Assembly: GCA_041660205.1 (NCBI GenBank)
Contig: JBAZWT010000001.1
Location: 71,709 to 135,708, forward strand
DNA from: Candidatus Babeliales bacterium
GTDB lineage: Bacteria > Babelota > Babeliae > Babelales > Chromulinivoraceae
Direction: 5' to 3'
DNA: 64,000 nt
In this document: positions 1 to 10,300 of the stretch, in pieces
How the letters are laid out: the number at the start of each line of letters is the position of its first letter
How positions within the stretch are numbered: position 1 is the first letter of the stretch
Translations under genes and position numbers: made by a program
The notes under the pieces: model-generated
What the model was told of the DNA's origin: nothing
The model's database searches: none
Seen by the model: only the letters and a program-made list of their open reading frames with translations

Positions 1-1
1 T

Positions 2-322
2 CAATCGCTGAAATCTTATAAAGTAAATATTGCTCCAAACTTAATTGGGTATTGGGTGCCAGAAGGAGCGCAGGTTATTATTTCTCCAAAAGGTGTGTTT
101 CCAGAAAGGACAAGAGCTTCAGATAATTATATAGGCACAGAAATTTCTACACAATTTGCAGCATATTTTTATGATAGAATAAAATTAGAAGGTTATGTTG
201 GGGCGATCTTGCCAGGACAGCATTATAAAGATTTATGTGGCACATTAATTGGCACAGATAAGCAACCAAGTGGTAGTGATATAGGATATGTAGCCAACAT
301 TGGTTTAGTGTACGCTTTCTAG
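2..322 (+). CDS. C-terminal part of an outer-membrane beta-barrel-like protein (5' end outside window)
   Basis: The frame is open from the first bases, so the gene starts before the window; only about 106 residues are visible. The visible part alternates polar and hydrophobic residues in short runs, as in transmembrane beta-strands, and the protein ends in Val-Tyr-Ala-Phe. A terminal Phe after an alternating strand is the usual signal for insertion by the BAM complex, so I infer an outer-membrane location. A GTG at 56 could be mistaken for a start, but the same frame continues upstream of it without a stop. The gene lies 27 bases upstream of aspS on the same strand and may share its transcript. 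Specific function is unknown. Confidence 0.6.
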   Translation, partial: QSLKSYKVNIAPNLIGYWVPEGAQVIISPKGVFPERTRASDNYIGTEISTQFAAYFYDRIKLEGYVGAILPGQHYKDLCGTLIGTDKQPSGSDIGYVANIGLVYAF

Positions 323-349
323 AAAATTAATCTTGATTGGATAAAAATT

Positions 350-2122
350 ATGAAACAAAGAACAACTTATTGCGGTTTAGTTAGTGAGCAGCATGTTGGT
401 AAAGATATTACACTTTTAGGCTGGGTTCATCGACGTCGTGATCATGGTGGATTAATTTTTATTGACTTGCGTGACCGTGAAGGAATCATGCAAGTTATTT
501 TCAATCCTGATTTTGATAAAGTTGCACATGAACTTGCACATAGCTTGCGCAGTGAATTTGTCATTGCCGTATCTGGAAAAGTAGTGCAGCGTGACTCTGG
601 ACTCGTTAATAAAGATTTAAAAACTGGTGCATACGAATTACAAGTTTCACATGTAGACATTTTAAACAAAGCTGTTGGCCTTCCGTTTATGATGGAAGAA
701 GCTGATAACGTTGAAGAAGAATTACGCTTGCAGTATCGATACATCGATCTTCGTCGTGAAAAAATGTTTCAAATCATGCGTCTTCGCAGTGACGTTACTT
801 TTTTTGTCAGAGAGTTTTTTAGAAAAGAGGGTTTCTTAGAAATTGAAACTCCTATGCTGACAAAAAACACACCTGAAGGAGCTCGCGAATTTTTAGTTCC
901 GTCTCGTATACATGAACACAGTGTGTACGCACTTCCACAATCTCCACAAATGTACAAACAGTTGCTTATGGCATCAGGAATGGACCGTTATTTCCAAATT
1001 GCTCGTTGTTTTAGAGACGAAGATTTACGCGCAGATCGTCAACCAGAATTTACACAAATTGATGTGGAAATGTCGTTTGTACAAGAAGAGGATGTCATGC
1101 AAACAATTGAGAAATTATTGTTTCATGTATTCAAAAACGCCTTAAATATTGAAATTCCAAAAAATTTTGAGCGCATTACCTATGATCAAGCTTTCGCTGA
1201 TTATGGTTGTGACAAACCTGATTTGCGTTACGACTTAAAAATTCAAGACTGCAGCTCTCTCTTTGAAAAGACTGAATTGAAATTTCTACAAACAGTTTTT
1301 CAAGCTGGTGGTAAAATTGGTGGAATTTTAGTTTCACAAAAACAATTTACTCGCTCTGAGCTTGAAAGCTGGGTCAATAAAGCAATGCATTTTGGAGCAA
1401 AAGGACTACTTTGGATTCGATTCAACGACCAAGGTGAAGCTGAATCTCCGGTGTCAAAATTCTTGCCAGAAAATTTCTTACAACATGTTAAAACAATTAT
1501 GCCGCAAGCAAAAGCTGGCGACACCATCTTTTTAATTGCTGGAAAATATAGCGAAGCTTGGACACTTTTAGGTCGATTGCGCTGCGCACTTGCTCAAGAA
1601 CTTAATCTTGCAAACGCAGACGAGTATCGTTTTTGCTGGGTAACTGATTTCCCATTGTTTGAATATGATGAAGCTGAAAAGCGTTGGAATGCGGTGCATC
1701 ATCCATTTACCAGCCCGCAAGTTGGCTGGGAAGGTAAATCCTTTGGTGATATAAAAGCACGGGCTTACGATGTAGTTTTAAACGGCTATGAGCTTGGCGG
1801 TGGATCGATTCGTATTCACGATATTGAATTTCAAAAGAAAATGTTTGCTATTTTAGGACTTGATGAAGAAAAGATGCAAGATAAATTTGGAGCTTTACTC
1901 AATGCTCTTTCTCTTGGTTGTCCTCCGCACGGTGGTCTAGCTCTTGGTCTTGATCGTATCATAATGCTTATGACGCACTGCAAATCTATTCGTGATGTTA
2001 TAGCATTCCCGAAAACTCAAAAGGGTCATGATGCAATGATGCAAGCTCCTGGAGAAATAGCAGAAAAAGATTTAGAAATGTACGGCTTGAGATTTTTGCC
2101 TAAGAAGCAGGACAAGAAATAA
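350..2122 (+). CDS. aspS: Aspartyl-tRNA synthetase, probably non-discriminating
   Basis: Charges tRNA(Asp), and probably tRNA(Asn), with aspartate in the cytoplasm. At 590 residues it has the usual bacterial length and order: an N-terminal OB-fold anticodon-binding domain (about 1-110), a class II catalytic core with motif 2 (FRDEDLRADRQPEFTQ near residue 221) and motif 3 (GLALGLDRIIML near 528), and the bacterial GAD insertion between them (about 290-420). Residue 32 is His in the string RRRDHGG. In Pseudomonas aeruginosa AspRS the equivalent His marks a non-discriminating enzyme, whereas E. coli has Leu there. The presence of gatB at 51.8 kb fits this. The ATG lacks a strong ribosome site. 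Family assignment is certain; the relaxed tRNA specificity is inference. Confidence 0.97.
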   Translation: MKQRTTYCGLVSEQHVGKDITLLGWVHRRRDHGGLIFIDLRDREGIMQVIFNPDFDKVAHELAHSLRSEFVIAVSGKVVQRDSGLVNKDLKTGAYELQVSHVDILNKAVGLPFMMEEADNVEEELRLQYRYIDLRREKMFQIMRLRSDVTFFVREFFRKEGFLEIETPMLTKNTPEGAREFLVPSRIHEHSVYALPQSPQMYKQLLMASGMDRYFQIARCFRDEDLRADRQPEFTQIDVEMSFVQEEDVMQTIEKLLFHVFKNALNIEIPKNFERITYDQAFADYGCDKPDLRYDLKIQDCSSLFEKTELKFLQTVFQAGGKIGGILVSQKQFTRSELESWVNKAMHFGAKGLLWIRFNDQGEAESPVSKFLPENFLQHVKTIMPQAKAGDTIFLIAGKYSEAWTLLGRLRCALAQELNLANADEYRFCWVTDFPLFEYDEAEKRWNAVHHPFTSPQVGWEGKSFGDIKARAYDVVLNGYELGGGSIRIHDIEFQKKMFAILGLDEEKMQDKFGALLNALSLGCPPHGGLALGLDRIIMLMTHCKSIRDVIAFPKTQKGHDAMMQAPGEIAEKDLEMYGLRFLPKKQDKK

Positions 2123-2146
2123 TACGTTTCGAGAAAAATTGATTTC

Positions 2147-2506
2147 ATGAAAAATCAAAGAACAATAATTTTTTTTATAATGAGTGTTGGATTTTCTTCC
2201 AGCACTCATTGTTCTCAAGAGTTAAAATTATATAAAAGACAGGATGTTGCATTTGTTATGCCTCAAGCATCTTCTTGCGCGCAAACAGTTACGCTGACAG
2301 ATTGTCAGCTAGAAGGGCCCTGTTTTTTCCTTTTAGGAACTAAAAATTTTATCTTACAAAATTCTACTATTGCTGGTAACGTTATCTCTCATTTAACAAA
2401 AGATGGTAAACCGATAACAATAATACATCTGATTGGAGCATCGTGTATTTACGGAATAATCGAAAATGGGATAGTGACAGCAGAAGATGTTCCTGGCTCA
2501 TGTGAT
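2147..2506 (+). CDS. Small secreted protein of unknown function
   Basis: About 120 residues with an N-terminal signal peptide (Lys-Asn-Gln-Arg followed by a hydrophobic stretch to about residue 18). The mature part has several cysteines (near positions 22, 44, 53, 59 and 102) and a beta-rich pattern, which suggests a small periplasmic or secreted domain, perhaps disulfide-bonded. I do not recognise the family. It sits 24 bases after aspS and about 30 bases before the next gene on the same strand, so it is probably cotranscribed with both. Confidence 0.6.
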
Positions 2507-2537
2507 TAGTGTTAAAAAACACTGTGGAGGTAGTAAC

Positions 2538-3440
2538 GTGTTTAAAAAACTAATAATATCCATTTTTTTATTGGCTGAGTTTTGCGCATTTGGAAAAGGT
2601 GTGCTTACAAAAGGATCAGTGATTTTGCTAAGTGGTGCTTCATCATCCGGAAAATCTGTACTGGCAAAAAAATTACAAAAACAGCTGGCTGGTGGTTACA
2701 AAATTATATCAATTGATGATTTTGTATATCCAGCAGTGTTTCAAGCAGCCCAAGATTTGGGCTTTGTCTCAACTAGCACGATGTCGCAGCAACAAATTCA
2801 TAAAAATATCTCAGAAAACATAGGCAGTATTTTAGAAGTTTTTGATAATGCACAGTGGCATGGTGCAAATTGGGAAAGTATAAAAACAAATATGTATCAA
2901 GACGTAAAACAACGAATACAACGTGGTGAAAATATTATACTTGATACGGTTTTAGATGCTTCGGAATTTACCGCTACAAGCTCCTTTACTAAAATAATGT
3001 CAGGCTTTTCCATATGTTCAGTTTTAGTTTACTGTTCTCCAACCGTACTTTTGCAGCATGTGTTGCAACGTAATGCTGGCGCTGATCATAAACAAAGGCG
3101 TGATATTGCTCGTGTCATGAAATCATTTTGTGGCATGTATGAACCAGTAGCAAGCGCGAATGATTGCCAACGAATAGTGGGTTACATTACAAAAAAAGAA
3201 GTTTCAACCATTGTAAGCAGGGTAATGAACGAAACAGATGAGTTAGAAACCAGCAGGCATAGTTTGGCCGCAACATTACACAATTTGCTTCATGAAACAT
3301 TTTTACAAGTTAGTGGCAACGGTAGTGATTTCGCTCACATTACTTCGCGATGCTCATATGATGTATGTGTTGATACGGGCACGATGTCACAGCATGAATG
3401 CGCTACGTGCATCAAAAATTATCTAGCAAAGTTCATATAA
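2538..3440 (+). CDS. Secreted P-loop kinase-like protein (zeta-toxin/chloramphenicol phosphotransferase type)
   Basis: About 300 residues. I chose GTG at 2538 because GGAGGT lies 7 bases before it and because the protein then begins with a clean signal peptide (MFKKLIISIFLLAEFCAFGKG); the frame is open upstream to 2487 but without such support. Right after the signal comes a beta-strand and a Walker A loop, LLSGASSSGKS, then IDDF, which looks like the acidic residue after strand 2 in small-molecule or protein kinases of the P-loop class. A later segment (CSPTVLLQHVLQRN) resembles the strand and helix before the lid. A nucleotide-binding kinase fold behind an export signal is odd, since the periplasm has little ATP; action outside the cell or in a host is a possible explanation. 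Exact substrate is unknown. Confidence 0.65.
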   Translation: MFKKLIISIFLLAEFCAFGKGVLTKGSVILLSGASSSGKSVLAKKLQKQLAGGYKIISIDDFVYPAVFQAAQDLGFVSTSTMSQQQIHKNISENIGSILEVFDNAQWHGANWESIKTNMYQDVKQRIQRGENIILDTVLDASEFTATSSFTKIMSGFSICSVLVYCSPTVLLQHVLQRNAGADHKQRRDIARVMKSFCGMYEPVASANDCQRIVGYITKKEVSTIVSRVMNETDELETSRHSLAATLHNLLHETFLQVSGNGSDFAHITSRCSYDVCVDTGTMSQHECATCIKNYLAKFI

Positions 3441-3468
3441 AGAAGGGAGCTTTGTAGCTCCCTTCTTT
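3439..3468. terminator. Bidirectional intrinsic terminator
   Basis: A perfect 13-base-pair stem (AAAGAAGGGAGCT pairing with its complement) around a TTGT loop, with an A tract on the left and a T tract on the right, lies between the converging kinase-like gene and clpB. It should stop transcription from both sides. Confidence 0.9.
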
Positions 3469-3489
3469 ATATAATAAACTCTGTTGTCT

Positions 3490-6051
3490 TTATGAAATGA
3501 CAATTTTATCATCTTTATAATCAACACTTATTGTTTTTACATCTGGATGTTGCAGTAAATATTGTGATGTTGGTATCACGATAAATTGTTGAATTGCGCG
3601 TTTGAGTGGTCGTGCACCAAACTCTTGTTGAAACCCTTGTAGCGCTATAAAATCGAGAGCTTTATCTGATATCGACACATCAATGTTTTTTGCGTGCATA
3701 CGTTTTTCAAAATTTTTGATGTGTGATTTTGCAATATTTTTGATGACTTTTTCATCAAGCATATTGAAGAATACGATATCATCAATTCGATTTAAAAATT
3801 CTGGTCTAAATGTTTTATGCAGTATTTTTTCGATTTCAGTTTTTACTTTTTCATCGATTTTTTTAGCTTGCAGAATAATTTCAGAACCAATGTTTGATGT
3901 CATGATGATGACGCAATTTTTAAAGCTGATTGTTCTGCCTTGTCCATCAGTAAGCCGACCATCATCAAAAATTTGTAAAAAGATATTAAACACTTCTGGA
4001 TGAGCTTTTTCAATTTCATCAAAAAGTACAATGCTGTAGGGATTACGTCTGACAGCTTCGGTTAACTGTCCACCTTCTTCATGGCCAACGTAGCCAGGAG
4101 GTGATCCGATCAGTCTTGATACCGCATGTTTTTCCATGTATTCAGACATATCGATGCGAACTAATTTATGTTCATCATTAAATAAATAATCAGCCAAAGA
4201 TTTTGCAACTTCAGTTTTTCCAACGCCTGTGGGCCCGAGAAATAAAAATGAACCGATTGGTTTATTTGGATCAGTAAGTCCTGCGCGGTGTACTTGAATT
4301 GCATTAGCAATCTTTTTAACTGCTTCATCTTGTCCAATCACTCTTTGTCCTAAGACATCTTCCATTTCGAGTAATTTTTTAGATTCAGATGCTTGTAGTT
4401 TTTCAACAGGGATGCCAGTCCATCGTGATAAAACTTTTGCAATGTCTTCTGGTGTAACTTCTTCTTTTAAAAGATGAGAGCCAAGAGCTTTTATCTTTTC
4501 TTGCTGACTTGCAAGTTCTTTTTCAAATTGAACAATTTTTCCATATTTTACTTCTGATGCACGAGCAAAATCACCCATACGCTCAGCTTGAGCAAATTCA
4601 TAGTTTGCAAGCTCAATTTTTTCTTTTATTTGGTTAATTTTTTCTAAAGGAGCACGTTCTGATTGCCATTGATTGAGTAACGTTTGATGTTGCTCTTTTA
4701 AAGCTGTGAGTTCTTTAACCAAATCTTTTAAACGTTCTTGTGATTGCTGATTATCTTTTTCTTTGGTAAGTGCAACTTTTTCAATTTCGAGCTGTCGGAT
4801 TTTACGTTCCATTTGATCGAGTTGTTCTGGTTTTGACTCAATAGCCATTTTTACCATGGATGCAGCTTCATCAACTAAATCGATTGCTTTATCGGGTAAA
4901 AATCGATCAGGAATATTTTTTGCAGAAAGTTGTACTGCTTGCACGAGTGCAGCGTCTGTAATTTTGATTCCATGGTGAAGTTCGTATTTTTCTTTGAGTC
5001 CGCGCAAAATAGAAATAGCATCTTCAATTGAGGGCTCTTCAACTAAAACTTTTTGAAATCTACGCTCAAGTGCTGCATCTTTTTCAATGTATTTTTTATA
5101 TTCTTTAATTGTTGTTGCGCCGATGCAATGTAAATTTCCACGGGCTAAAGCAGGCTTGAGCAAGTTTGATGCATCCATGCCGCCACCAGATGAACCAGCC
5201 CCTACGAGCATATGAAGTTCATCTATGAAAAGAATGATGCGTTGATCTGATTGTTCAATTGCTGTCAAAATTCCTTTGATTCGTTCTTCAAACTCTCCTT
5301 GAAATTTTGTGCCAGCCATCAGTGATCCCATATCGAGAGCATAGATGACATTGTTTTTCAAACTTTCAGGAACATCATTATTGATGATGCGTTGCGCAAG
5401 ACCTTCTACGATTGCAGTTTTTCCAACGCCAGGATCACCAATGAGCACCGGATTACTTTTAGTTCGTCGTGATAAAATTTGTACGACGCGTCTAATTTCT
5501 TCATGTCTACCAATGACAGGATCAAGCTTTCCATCAGCTGCTTGTTTGGCAATGTTTTGACAATATTTATCTAAAATTTCGTACTGTTTTTCAGCATTTT
5601 TATCAGTCACTTTTTTACCTTTACGTAAAGTAGTCATAATTTTAAGTATTGCTGGCTTATTAAAGTCATGTGCTTTAAAAAATTGAATTATCGAGCTTGG
5701 CAGTAATGTAGTTTGTACCCATTGAAGTAAAAAATGTTCAATGCCTATAAAACTGTCACCTAAGCTTTCAGCTTCTTTCTGACATACATCAATAAATTGT
5801 GCTGTTTGAAGGTCAAGTTTTATTTCTGCTCCTTGGACCTGAGGCAGTCGTGTAAGTTCGGTGTCGATCAATTTTGCAAGTTCTTGCATAGGTAAATTGA
5901 GACGCTTATAAAATGACATGCAAAATTCATTATCTAAACTTGCTGCAAGCGTATGAAGTGGTAGCAATGTTGGATTGTGATGCTCAATTGCAAGTTGGAT
6001 AGCAGCCTGAAAAAGATCTTTAGCTGAATCGGTAAATTTTTGAAAATCCAT
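3490..6051 (-). CDS. clpB: ClpB disaggregase (Hsp100 AAA+ chaperone)
   Basis: Hexameric ATP-driven unfoldase that rescues aggregated proteins with DnaK. I start it at the ATG whose reverse complement ends at 6051, giving 853 residues starting [14 protein letters not shown], close to the E. coli length of 857; the frame is open 23 codons further upstream, but that part runs through the promoter and has no homologous look. Visible in order: N-terminal Clp repeat domain (1-140), first AAA+ domain with Walker A GDPGVGKT (about 204-211), a charged coiled-coil M domain (about 395-520), and second AAA+ domain with Walker A GPTGVGKT (about 604-611) and [13 protein letters not shown] pore loop. All expected motifs are present. 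It lies downstream of uvrC and has a promoter of its own. Confidence 0.97.
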   Translation of the reverse strand: MDFQKFTDSAKDLFQAAIQLAIEHHNPTLLPLHTLAASLDNEFCMSFYKRLNLPMQELAKLIDTELTRLPQVQGAEIKLDLQTAQFIDVCQKEAESLGDSFIGIEHFLLQWVQTTLLPSSIIQFFKAHDFNKPAILKIMTTLRKGKKVTDKNAEKQYEILDKYCQNIAKQAADGKLDPVIGRHEEIRRVVQILSRRTKSNPVLIGDPGVGKTAIVEGLAQRIINNDVPESLKNNVIYALDMGSLMAGTKFQGEFEERIKGILTAIEQSDQRIILFIDELHMLVGAGSSGGGMDASNLLKPALARGNLHCIGATTIKEYKKYIEKDAALERRFQKVLVEEPSIEDAISILRGLKEKYELHHGIKITDAALVQAVQLSAKNIPDRFLPDKAIDLVDEAASMVKMAIESKPEQLDQMERKIRQLEIEKVALTKEKDNQQSQERLKDLVKELTALKEQHQTLLNQWQSERAPLEKINQIKEKIELANYEFAQAERMGDFARASEVKYGKIVQFEKELASQQEKIKALGSHLLKEEVTPEDIAKVLSRWTGIPVEKLQASESKKLLEMEDVLGQRVIGQDEAVKKIANAIQVHRAGLTDPNKPIGSFLFLGPTGVGKTEVAKSLADYLFNDEHKLVRIDMSEYMEKHAVSRLIGSPPGYVGHEEGGQLTEAVRRNPYSIVLFDEIEKAHPEVFNIFLQIFDDGRLTDGQGRTISFKNCVIIMTSNIGSEIILQAKKIDEKVKTEIEKILHKTFRPEFLNRIDDIVFFNMLDEKVIKNIAKSHIKNFEKRMHAKNIDVSISDKALDFIALQGFQQEFGARPLKRAIQQFIVIPTSQYLLQHPDVKTISVDYKDDKIVIS

Positions 6052-6090
6052 ACCTAAACCCTTATGTAAAACAATATTTGATATATGTAT

Positions 6091-6120
6091 ATTATAGAAA
6101 CTTTGAAAATTATAATCCAA
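6091..6120 (-). promoter_or_regulatory. Putative clpB promoter
   Basis: On the minus strand TTGGAT, an 18-base spacer and a perfect TATAAT lie 40 bases before the chosen clpB start, inside the 87-base gap after uvrC. No CIRCE inverted repeat was seen, so heat control, if any, is not visible here. Confidence 0.6.
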
Positions 6121-6138
6121 GATTAATGATATGGGGAT

Positions 6139-7371
6139 TTATAAATCTTTTACAAGATTTCGTTTTTTTCGATGATATGAAATCGCAAACTGATGAGTTT
6201 TATCTCTAATTTGTAGAAGTAAAAGATCTTCAGATTTGTGAGGATCAAGTTTTATAAAATGTTTAAAGTCAGCAGAAATAATAGTCTCTTCTTTTTTTGC
6301 TAGTCCAACCAGTTCTGCTGTGCCAATGTATGGTTTGACGGCACTGATTTGTCCTTTGCCACCATCAACAACAATTAAATTTGGATACTCTAGGCCAGAT
6401 TTGTAACGACGTTGTACGATTTCGGCAAGAGCAGCATAATCATCTTGCTCAATAATTGTTTTAACTTGAAAGCGTCGAAAAGATTTTGGTTCCGGTAGGC
6501 CATGTACATAACGAATACAGCTTCCAACAATTGCTAAACTTTGCATGTGAGAAATATCAAAGCAATCGATAACATACGGAACATGTTTTAAGTGTAAACG
6601 TTTTTGCAGTGCCATTAAAATAGCTAGATTTTTTTGATTGTCAGGAGCGTTTTGTTTGCTTGGCATACTTTGTAGGGTTTGCAAAGTTTGTGCGATCTGC
6701 TCAAAATTTTGCTTGTATTCAAGCAAGTGCCGAGCTCGTTCGAACTGTAAATTTTTTGAAGCTTGTTTTATTTCTTTATCGATAGCTTTAAGGGCAAGAT
6801 TTGAATCATTGGTTAAAAGTTGCTGCGCGAGCATCAGTCGGAATTTATAAAATTCTACATCGAATTCTTTTGTGCAAAATCCAGCACAGACACCAATATG
6901 ATATTGCAAACATCCATGCTCAATCTTTTTTGTGCATAGTTTTAATTGCAGGGTTTTGGTTAAAAAGCTGTAGACACCGTGAGCAGATTTTTTAGTAAGA
7001 AACGGTCCAACGTAAACTCCTTTTTTGTCTTTTGTTCTGACAATTGAGAGTGTTGGAATTTTTTCTTGCGAAAAAAATAAATAGATAAAAGGGTTACCTT
7101 CTTTGAGCAACTTGTTGAACTTTGGTTGATATTTTTTAATTAATTCAGCTTCAAGGTATAAAGCTTCTATTTCGCTACTTGTGGGAATTGTTTCAAGTGT
7201 TGTTGCTTCATGCAAAAGTAAACTTGTTTTGAAGTCATCGGGCTGATTAAAGTATGATGCGATGCGATCGGCAATATTTTTTGCTTTACCGATGTAAATA
7301 ATTTCTTGGTCTTTATTTTTAAAAAGATAAACACCAGATTTTTCAGTAAGTTTTTTTGGTTTTTGCATCAT
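6139..7371 (-). CDS. uvrC: UvrC-like excision nuclease subunit lacking the C-terminal HhH domain
   Basis: Makes the incisions on both sides of a UvrB-bound lesion in nucleotide excision repair. The protein has 410 residues against about 600 for typical UvrC. Present are the GIY-YIG nuclease (1-85, with GVYLF and YIGKAKN), a UVR motif that binds UvrB (about 195-230), and the RNase H-like 5' nuclease with FDISH, VVDGGKGQ and the RDxxHxFAxxxHR string. It ends right after that string, so the helix-hairpin-helix pair that normally follows is missing, and the middle linker is short. Only 87 bases separate the stop from clpB, and no HhH-like remnant is seen there, so this does not look like a recent frameshift. 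It begins 17 bases after the giant secreted-protein gene. Confidence 0.9.
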   Translation of the reverse strand: MMQKPKKLTEKSGVYLFKNKDQEIIYIGKAKNIADRIASYFNQPDDFKTSLLLHEATTLETIPTSSEIEALYLEAELIKKYQPKFNKLLKEGNPFIYLFFSQEKIPTLSIVRTKDKKGVYVGPFLTKKSAHGVYSFLTKTLQLKLCTKKIEHGCLQYHIGVCAGFCTKEFDVEFYKFRLMLAQQLLTNDSNLALKAIDKEIKQASKNLQFERARHLLEYKQNFEQIAQTLQTLQSMPSKQNAPDNQKNLAILMALQKRLHLKHVPYVIDCFDISHMQSLAIVGSCIRYVHGLPEPKSFRRFQVKTIIEQDDYAALAEIVQRRYKSGLEYPNLIVVDGGKGQISAVKPYIGTAELVGLAKKEETIISADFKHFIKLDPHKSEDLLLLQIRDKTHQFAISYHRKKRNLVKDL

Positions 7372-7388
7372 GCCAGCCCCTCTTTGTT

Positions 7389-10300
7389 TTATAGTTTCAG
7401 GTGAACGCCACCACTTCTTTTGGGTATAAGCTCGAACCCTGCATTGCCGGCAGCACTTTGTTGTCGATCAGAGATACTTTTTTCGCCTGGGAAGTGCAAG
7501 TGAACTCCTGGAGCTTTATTTGATAATCCTATTTTAACTCCATGAAGTGGCGGATGAATTCCTGCAATAGACGATGAAGTTGTACTGGTGACTGGTATTA
7601 TTTTGAACTTGCTCGTAGTAGTAGATTTTTGTTGTTGTTGAGCTGTTAAGTAATTATCATACGCAGTTTCAGCATTTATGATAGTTGTGTAATCTGCAGA
7701 GTTGCCGTAAGGACTAAGCATTGCAGAAGCTAAGTAAGAAGCAATTGGTTTTGGTGTAATTCCTTTTGCAAGTACCGTGTTTTTCAAGTACAGATTTCCT
7801 GTAACCAGACTGATTAAGCCTTGAGCGTTTGAGGATATTGGTGACATGCCAACTAAATTTCCTAAAGCATTGTTTGTCACTTCTGCCATAACTAAATAAT
7901 CGATCATTGGTTTTCCAGTGCTGTCTTTTGCGTTAATAGTTTGCGTGCAAGTATAAATATATTGACCAGAGCTTAAAGACTCTGGGCTGATAATATCGAG
8001 TACAAATTTACCAAAGTTAATATTTGATAAAGATGTCGCTATAACAGCTTGTTGTTTGGTGATGTAATCGCCAAGGCTTGTAGGAAGTGGACCATGAGTG
8101 CTGGCTTCATAATTTTTCCATACGTCTGTAGCAGAAGCAATATTTTTGCCAGTTGAATCATAAACTGTGCCAGTTATAAGACTAACAAGAACAGTTGTTT
8201 GACCTGGGGTTATGGCGTTGCTTGGATGTTTTCCTAAACTCTTGTCGACTATGGCATCATTTTGCATTGTTGCAAAAACAACAAAGTCGGCAGCAGTAGG
8301 ATCTATTTTTTTGAAATCAGTGTCAGTTGTGTGATACACATATTGCCCCAGTAAGATTCTTCTTTTCGAAAGACTTGTAAGATTAAATAAACCAAATTTT
8401 GGATTGAGTTCTTTTGCAAGATCAATTTTTGCTTGCTTCTCACGTGTTATTTCTGGTTGATCTTTTGTTGCAGGGCGAGCTGCACCATTTACTATGAGCT
8501 GAGGATTTGGAGAAATTTGATTCCACTCTATAGCAGCACCAGAACAAATCACTCCATATGTTCTTTGATTTGCAATTGGAGTAACGCTTATAGTTTCTTG
8601 TACTATTTCAACGGGATTGTTATCAGCACAAAGCGTAATGGTAAGACTTGCTCCACTGAGCACTGCTGTGAGTTGGTAGGTATGTTGTTTGTCGAGCTGT
8701 AGCGACGCTGGAAGAGATTGTTGTAAAATCCATCCTAATCCTTCATGCTCGTATACTCCGATACTTAGCGCGTCAGTTGCCAAGTCACGATAGAGCACAA
8801 ACATTTTTGACAGATGTGCTTGGTCAAGATCAATCACGCTGGAGTTGATTAAATTTGCAGGAGGAGTCTTTACGAAAGAGCCATCTGCGTTAAAATTGCT
8901 GCTGACATAATAGCTTTGAAAGCTTGCTAGTTGCTGTGTAACATTTGCTACGGTTGTGTTTAAAAGTCGTGCAAGAAAATTTCGTGAACTGTAATTTTGA
9001 TAGTTGCCACCCAAATATAATCCAACATGAAATGCTGAGTCGAGGGTATAGATAAATTGAACATCCATTTGCACGGTTAAAGGATCTAAAGGTTGTTTAG
9101 CTACTCCTTTTTCATCTTGTAAGTCTAAAGCTGTAGCGCGCTGATTAAACCATAATTTATCTAGTATTGGTGTTGCTGATTTTGCGGTTGATGTAGCTTG
9201 CGTTGCTGCAAGTGGAGCTTGAGCAATCTCTTGAGCGTAAGGGAAATTGAAGCGGCCAGTTGTCGAGGTGAAAAAACCTTGTGAAAGATAGAGATCAAGA
9301 TAATTTGTAACAAGCCCCCACGAGCTTCCAATGTCTGCAGGTAGCAAATTGGTGGTTGAGTCAGGTGTTAAATTTTGAATGTATTGAGGTGCGAGAGCTG
9401 AAGCAATTTGATTTTTTGTTGTATCAACGCCTGCATAAATGAGGTTTTGGTACAAAGCGAGAGCTAACGTTTGATTACCAATTTCTGCTTGTTGTTTTTC
9501 TTGTATCTCGTCAAGATATGTAAGCTGACTTTGAGCTGTTGCTATTTTATTTTCGTTAATAAATTTCCATAAGTTTTTTAAAGCGTTAGATTGATTGTTT
9601 TCTTTTAAAAGAGCGTTTTGATCTTGGTTGAAACCACCGACTATATTAAATAAACCGAAGCCAGCATTCATCACCAGACCGATAGCTTCACCTTGAAGAG
9701 CCTCTAGGGCTGTAGCATATTTAGGAGTAGCATCAAAAGCTTGTTTAGCAGCTAATTTTGCAGCAGTTTTTTCGACAGATTTTGCAGTAGCTTGTTCAGC
9801 CTCTTTTGCTGCTTGTTCAGCTTCCTGTGTAGCTTTATCCAAAGTTTCTTTTGCTGCAGTTTGTTCAGCCTCAGTGCTTCCTTCTTTTGCCATAATATCG
9901 TCAAGGGCAGACTGCGCATCCATTTTTGCTTGTTGTTTTAGACCAGAATTAATTATGGCTTGACCAGCCTCTTTACTCGCTTGTTCAGCTTCTTTGGTAG
10001 CAACATTAAGAGCTGACTTCGCAGCTTGCTTAGCTGATATCTTAGCGACAGCGACAGCTTGCTTAGCTGCTAGTTTTGCTGCTAGTTTCTCAGAATATTT
10101 TTCTGTAGCTTGTTCAGCTTCTTTGGTAGCAGAGTCTAGAGCTTCTTTTGTAGCTGTTTGAGCAACCTGATCACCGGTTGCCATTGCCTCATCTAAAGCT
10201 GCTTGAGCTTCTCTAACCCTATCAGCTGCTTGCTGGGCTGCTTTTGAAGCATCATTAAGTTCTGTAGTAGCATTTTCCAGAGCTTTTGCTGCGGCCTCTC

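Noticed and set aside
6052..6120. Longer ClpB N-terminus starting at 6120
   Set aside because: The extra 23 residues do not fit the family and cover the promoter. The ATG at 6051 gives the normal start and length.
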